Shown here: positions 51,497 through 54,211 of the stretch, piece after piece | Numbering within the stretch: position 1 is the first letter of the stretch | How the letters are laid out: each line of letters starts with the position of its first letter | NCBI GenBank assembly: GCA_963169455.1 | Contig: CAUJDW010000138.1 | Coordinates: 1 to 54,211, forward strand | From: Bacteroidota bacterium | GTDB lineage: Bacteria; Bacteroidota; Bacteroidia; Chitinophagales; Saprospiraceae | Direction: 5' to 3' | DNA: 54,211 nt | Translations under genes and position numbers: made by a program | Notes under the pieces: model-generated | The model's database searches: none | Told to the model about the DNA's origin: nothing | What the model saw: the letters and a program-made list of their open reading frames with translations, nothing else

Positions 51497-54064
51497 ATGG
51501 AAACACCTGCAGTGCAAAAGGAGAAACGGCCGGGGAAGGGCAAAACCTATTCCTATGAAGAAGCTTACAAGGCCTCGGTGGAATATTTCGGCGGCGATGA
51601 GCTTGCGGCCAATGTATGGGTGAACAAGTACGCACTGAAAGACTCCTTCGGCAATATTTACGAACGGACGCCGGACGATATGCACCGCCGCATCGCCTCC
51701 GAGATCGCCCGCATCGAGCGGAATTATCCCAACCCCTTATCGGAAGAAGAAATCTATGAGGTGCTGAAGGGCTTTCAGTTTATCGTACCCCAGGGCAGCC
51801 CGATGGCAGGGATAGGCAACCCTTATCAGATCGTGTCGCTTTCCAACTGTTTTGTCATCGGCAACGAAGCCGACTCATACGGAGGCATCGCCAAGTCGGA
51901 TGAAGAGCAGGTGCAACTCATGAAGCGCCGGGGGGGCGTGGGTCAGGACCTGTCGCACCTGCGGCCCAGCGGTACGCCTGTGCTGAACAGCGCCCTGACA
52001 TCGACGGGCATCGTGCCCTTTATGGAGCGATACTCCAATTCCACCCGGGAAGTGGCCCAGGGCGGCCGCCGCGGTGCACTGATGCTGACGGTTTCCATCA
52101 AACACCCCGATGCGGAGGGTTTTATCGACGCCAAACTGGAGCAGGGCAAGGTCACGGGCGCCAACGTTTCGGTGCGGATCGACGACGCCTTCATGCGGGC
52201 AGCCATGTCGGGTAAGCCCTATGTTCAGCAATATCCGGTGGATTCCGAGTCACCAACGGTGAAAAAGGAGATCGACGCGGCCAGGCTGTGGGGAAAGATC
52301 ATCCACAACGCCTGGAAATCCGCCGAACCGGGTGTGCTGTTCTGGGATACCATCATCCGGGAATCGGTGCCGGATTGTTATGCAGGCCTGGGGTACCGGA
52401 CGATTTCGACGAACCCGTGCGGCGAAATTCCCCTTTCGCCCTATGACAGCTGCCGGCTGCTGGCCATTAACCTCTACGGTTATGTCGAGGAGCCATTTAC
52501 TCCCGGGGCCCGGTTTGACTTCGACAAGTTTGCCGCGCACGTGCAGGTCGCCATGCGCATGATGGACGACATCATCGACCTGGAGATCGAGAAGATCGAC
52601 CTGATCCTGGACAAGATTGATAAGGACCCGGAGCAGCCGGAGATCAAAGCCACGGAGCGCCGCTTGTGGGAGAAGATCCGCAAAGCCTGCGTCCAGGGGC
52701 GCCGAACAGGGGTCGGCATTACAGCCGAAGGGGACATGCTCGCGGCCCTGGGGTTGCGCTACGGCAGCAATGAGGCCATCGAGTTTTCAGTCAAGGTACA
52801 GCGGACGCTGGCGGTCAATGCATACCGCGCCTCCTCCGTCATGGCCGGGGAGCGGGGTGCTTTCCCCATCTACGACTCGGAACTGGAGAAGGGCAACCCT
52901 TTCATTCAGCGGCTGCGGGAGGCGGACCCTGCCTTGTACGAAGAGATGCTGGACCATGGGCGGCGCAATATCGCCCTGCTCACTATCGCCCCCACGGGCA
53001 CCACCAGCCTCATGACGCAGACGACCTCGGGCATTGAACCCGCGTTCCTCATCAGTTACAAGCGCCGGCGGAAGGTCAATCCCAGCGACAAAGACGCGAA
53101 AGTGACTTTTATCGATGAGGTGGGAGATCACTGGGAAGAATACAATGTTTTCCACCACAAATTCCTTGCCTGGCTGGAGGTGAACGGCTATGACGTAGCG
53201 GAAGTGACCCGCCTGTCGGCCGAGGAACTACGCCCGATCATTGAGAAGTCACCCTACTTTCTGGCCACGGCCAATGATGTGGACTGGGTTCAGAAGGTGA
53301 AGATGCAGGGCGCCATTCAGAAGTGGGTGGACCATTCGATCAGCGTGACGGTCAATGTCCCGGAGAACACCTCTGAAGAGATGGTTAAAAAGATATACCA
53401 GTCTGCCTGGGAAGCCGGTTGCAAGGGCTGTACGATCTACCGGGAAGGTTCACGCTCCGGGGTGCTGGTGGCCGATACGGGGGGCAAGGCCAAAGGCAAG
53501 GCCCGGTTTCAGGAGACGATGCCTCCGAAGAGGCCGCAACGCCTGGAGGCTGCGGTGGTTCGTTTCAAAAACAATTCCGAAGACTGGATTGCCGTCATCG
53601 GCCTGTACGACAACCATCCTTATGAGATATTTACCGGCCGGGCGGAAGATATGTTCAAATTCCCGGAATACGTCACGAGGGGATGGGTGCTCAAGGTCAA
53701 GGACGAAGAAGGCCATAACCGGTACGATTTTCAGTTTCTCGACCGCGAGGGCTATCGCGTGACCATAGAGGGTTTGTCCCGTTCCTTCAACAAAGAGTAC
53801 TGGAATTACGCCAAGCTGATCTCCGGGGTGCTCCGCCACGGCATGCCCATCCCCTATGTAGTTGACCTGGTGGAGGGCCTCAATGTGGCAGAGGATTACA
53901 TCAGCAGCTGGAAAAACGGCGTCGTGCGGTCCCTGAAACAATTCGTGCCCGACGGCACCCAGGCCGCCGACAGCCTTTGCCCCAGTTGCAACGACCCGGA
54001 GGGCCTCATCTACAAGGAGGGCTGCCTGATTTGTAAGAGCTGCGGGTATTCGGAATGCGGGTAA
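51497..54064 (+). CDS. nrdJ: Adenosylcobalamin-dependent ribonucleotide reductase (class II)
   Basis: An 855-residue class II ribonucleoside-diphosphate reductase. Residues that fit the catalytic site are Cys118 (in SLSNCFV), the thiyl-radical Cys308 in NPCGEIPL with Asn306 and Glu310, and Cys319. The APTGTTSLMTQTTSGIEP loop is typical. The C-terminus has CPSC (828-831) and CLICKSC (843-849), a zinc-ribbon-like tail used to re-reduce the active site. The cofactor is coenzyme B12, so the cell must make or import it. ATG 51497 is used because it begins a normal start; an upstream in-frame start would add a low-quality leader. It is the last gene in the window. Confidence 0.95.
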   Translation: METPAVQKEKRPGKGKTYSYEEAYKASVEYFGGDELAANVWVNKYALKDSFGNIYERTPDDMHRRIASEIARIERNYPNPLSEEEIYEVLKGFQFIVPQGSPMAGIGNPYQIVSLSNCFVIGNEADSYGGIAKSDEEQVQLMKRRGGVGQDLSHLRPSGTPVLNSALTSTGIVPFMERYSNSTREVAQGGRRGALMLTVSIKHPDAEGFIDAKLEQGKVTGANVSVRIDDAFMRAAMSGKPYVQQYPVDSESPTVKKEIDAARLWGKIIHNAWKSAEPGVLFWDTIIRESVPDCYAGLGYRTISTNPCGEIPLSPYDSCRLLAINLYGYVEEPFTPGARFDFDKFAAHVQVAMRMMDDIIDLEIEKIDLILDKIDKDPEQPEIKATERRLWEKIRKACVQGRRTGVGITAEGDMLAALGLRYGSNEAIEFSVKVQRTLAVNAYRASSVMAGERGAFPIYDSELEKGNPFIQRLREADPALYEEMLDHGRRNIALLTIAPTGTTSLMTQTTSGIEPAFLISYKRRRKVNPSDKDAKVTFIDEVGDHWEEYNVFHHKFLAWLEVNGYDVAEVTRLSAEELRPIIEKSPYFLATANDVDWVQKVKMQGAIQKWVDHSISVTVNVPENTSEEMVKKIYQSAWEAGCKGCTIYREGSRSGVLVADTGGKAKGKARFQETMPPKRPQRLEAAVVRFKNNSEDWIAVIGLYDNHPYEIFTGRAEDMFKFPEYVTRGWVLKVKDEEGHNRYDFQFLDREGYRVTIEGLSRSFNKEYWNYAKLISGVLRHGMPIPYVVDLVEGLNVAEDYISSWKNGVVRSLKQFVPDGTQAADSLCPSCNDPEGLIYKEGCLICKSCGYSECG

Positions 54065-54109
54065 CCACCTGGCCAAATATTTTCCGGGAATATCGGCGCT
54101 AGACAGGAA

Positions 54110-54140
54110 GGGCCGTTACCCCTACATTGGGGGACGGCCC
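54110..54140 (+). terminator. Hairpin downstream of nrdJ
   Basis: GGGCCGT (54110-54116) pairs with ACGGCCC (54134-54140), with CCCC/GGGG pairing inside the loop. It lies about 45 bp past the nrdJ stop. No T-tract follows, so it may be a weak terminator or a repeat hairpin. Confidence 0.45.
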
Positions 54141-54211
54141 GTACTGGGGGGTGTTGTGTTGTTACCGGGGCGTGCGCCGGCCCAACGAGGTGCAGGCGCT
54201 ACATTATGGCG

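Overview
The window is chromosomal DNA of a GC-rich member of the Bacteroidota, most likely a Saprospiria-type bacterium (Lewinella/Phaeodactylibacter-like). The reasons are: secreted proteins with type IX secretion C-terminal signals (a gliding-motility-associated CHU_C-like end at 27187-29463 and a Por-type sorting tail at 19013-19758), many Omp_b-barrel proteins and lipoproteins, S46 and M1 exopeptidases, a futalosine-pathway menaquinone gene (mqnD), YeeE/YedE split proteins beside a type II sulfide:quinone reductase, and starts without clear Shine-Dalgarno sites. The species assignment is inference; no rRNA gene is present.

Layout. 1-360: palindromic repeat array and a small inverted-repeat element. 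357-4465: alanine dehydrogenase, mqnD, a tiny ORF, and a DASS-family transporter. 4507-5599: a structured dispersed repeat, two tRNA-Leu genes, and tandem/palindromic repeats. 5597-11101: rseP, rsmE, DUF4159, PspC-like, and a lytic transglycosylase. 11171-14553: a methyltransferase and a sulfide-oxidation/sulfur-transport cluster (SQR plus two YeeE/YedE halves). 14798-20544: a second copy of the inverted-repeat element, then lpxB and surE. These two are separated by a plus-strand island of two beta-barrel proteins and a di-heme peroxidase, and by a decayed type IX secreted protein gene. 20650-23416: a YceI-porin-YceI cluster preceded by twin Crp/Fnr-like operators 22 bp apart. 23912-27186: an unrecognised helical 479-residue protein, a second copy of the structured repeat, and proline dehydrogenase. 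27187-35221: a giant secreted Ig-like protein, a class C beta-lactamase-like hydrolase, a short alpha-glucan phosphorylase, and a DEAD-box helicase. 35692-40020: a P-type Ca2+-ATPase-like pump in an apparent operon with a barrel protein. 40293-46881: M1 peptidase, glycosyltransferase, DUF2177 protein, two lipoproteins, and an S46 dipeptidyl peptidase. 47050-50243: a broken Uma2 gene, a three-gene MotA/ExbB-like proton-channel operon with a zinc-ribbon protein, and a PorT-like barrel. 50790-51005: tRNA-Pro and tRNA-Val. 51497-54064: B12-dependent ribonucleotide reductase.

Together the genes fit an aerobic or facultative protein- and peptide-degrading heterotroph: M1 and S46 peptidases feed Ala and Pro oxidation, and there is glycogen storage, sulfide detoxification and menaquinone respiration.

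The least explained material is (a) several unrelated dispersed palindromic elements whose ends fall exactly on, or directly after, stop codons of neighbouring genes, (b) a hairpin element with compensatory base changes between two copies, and (c) the MotA/ExbB-like operon with a YfaP/DUF2135-like partner and a double zinc-ribbon protein.
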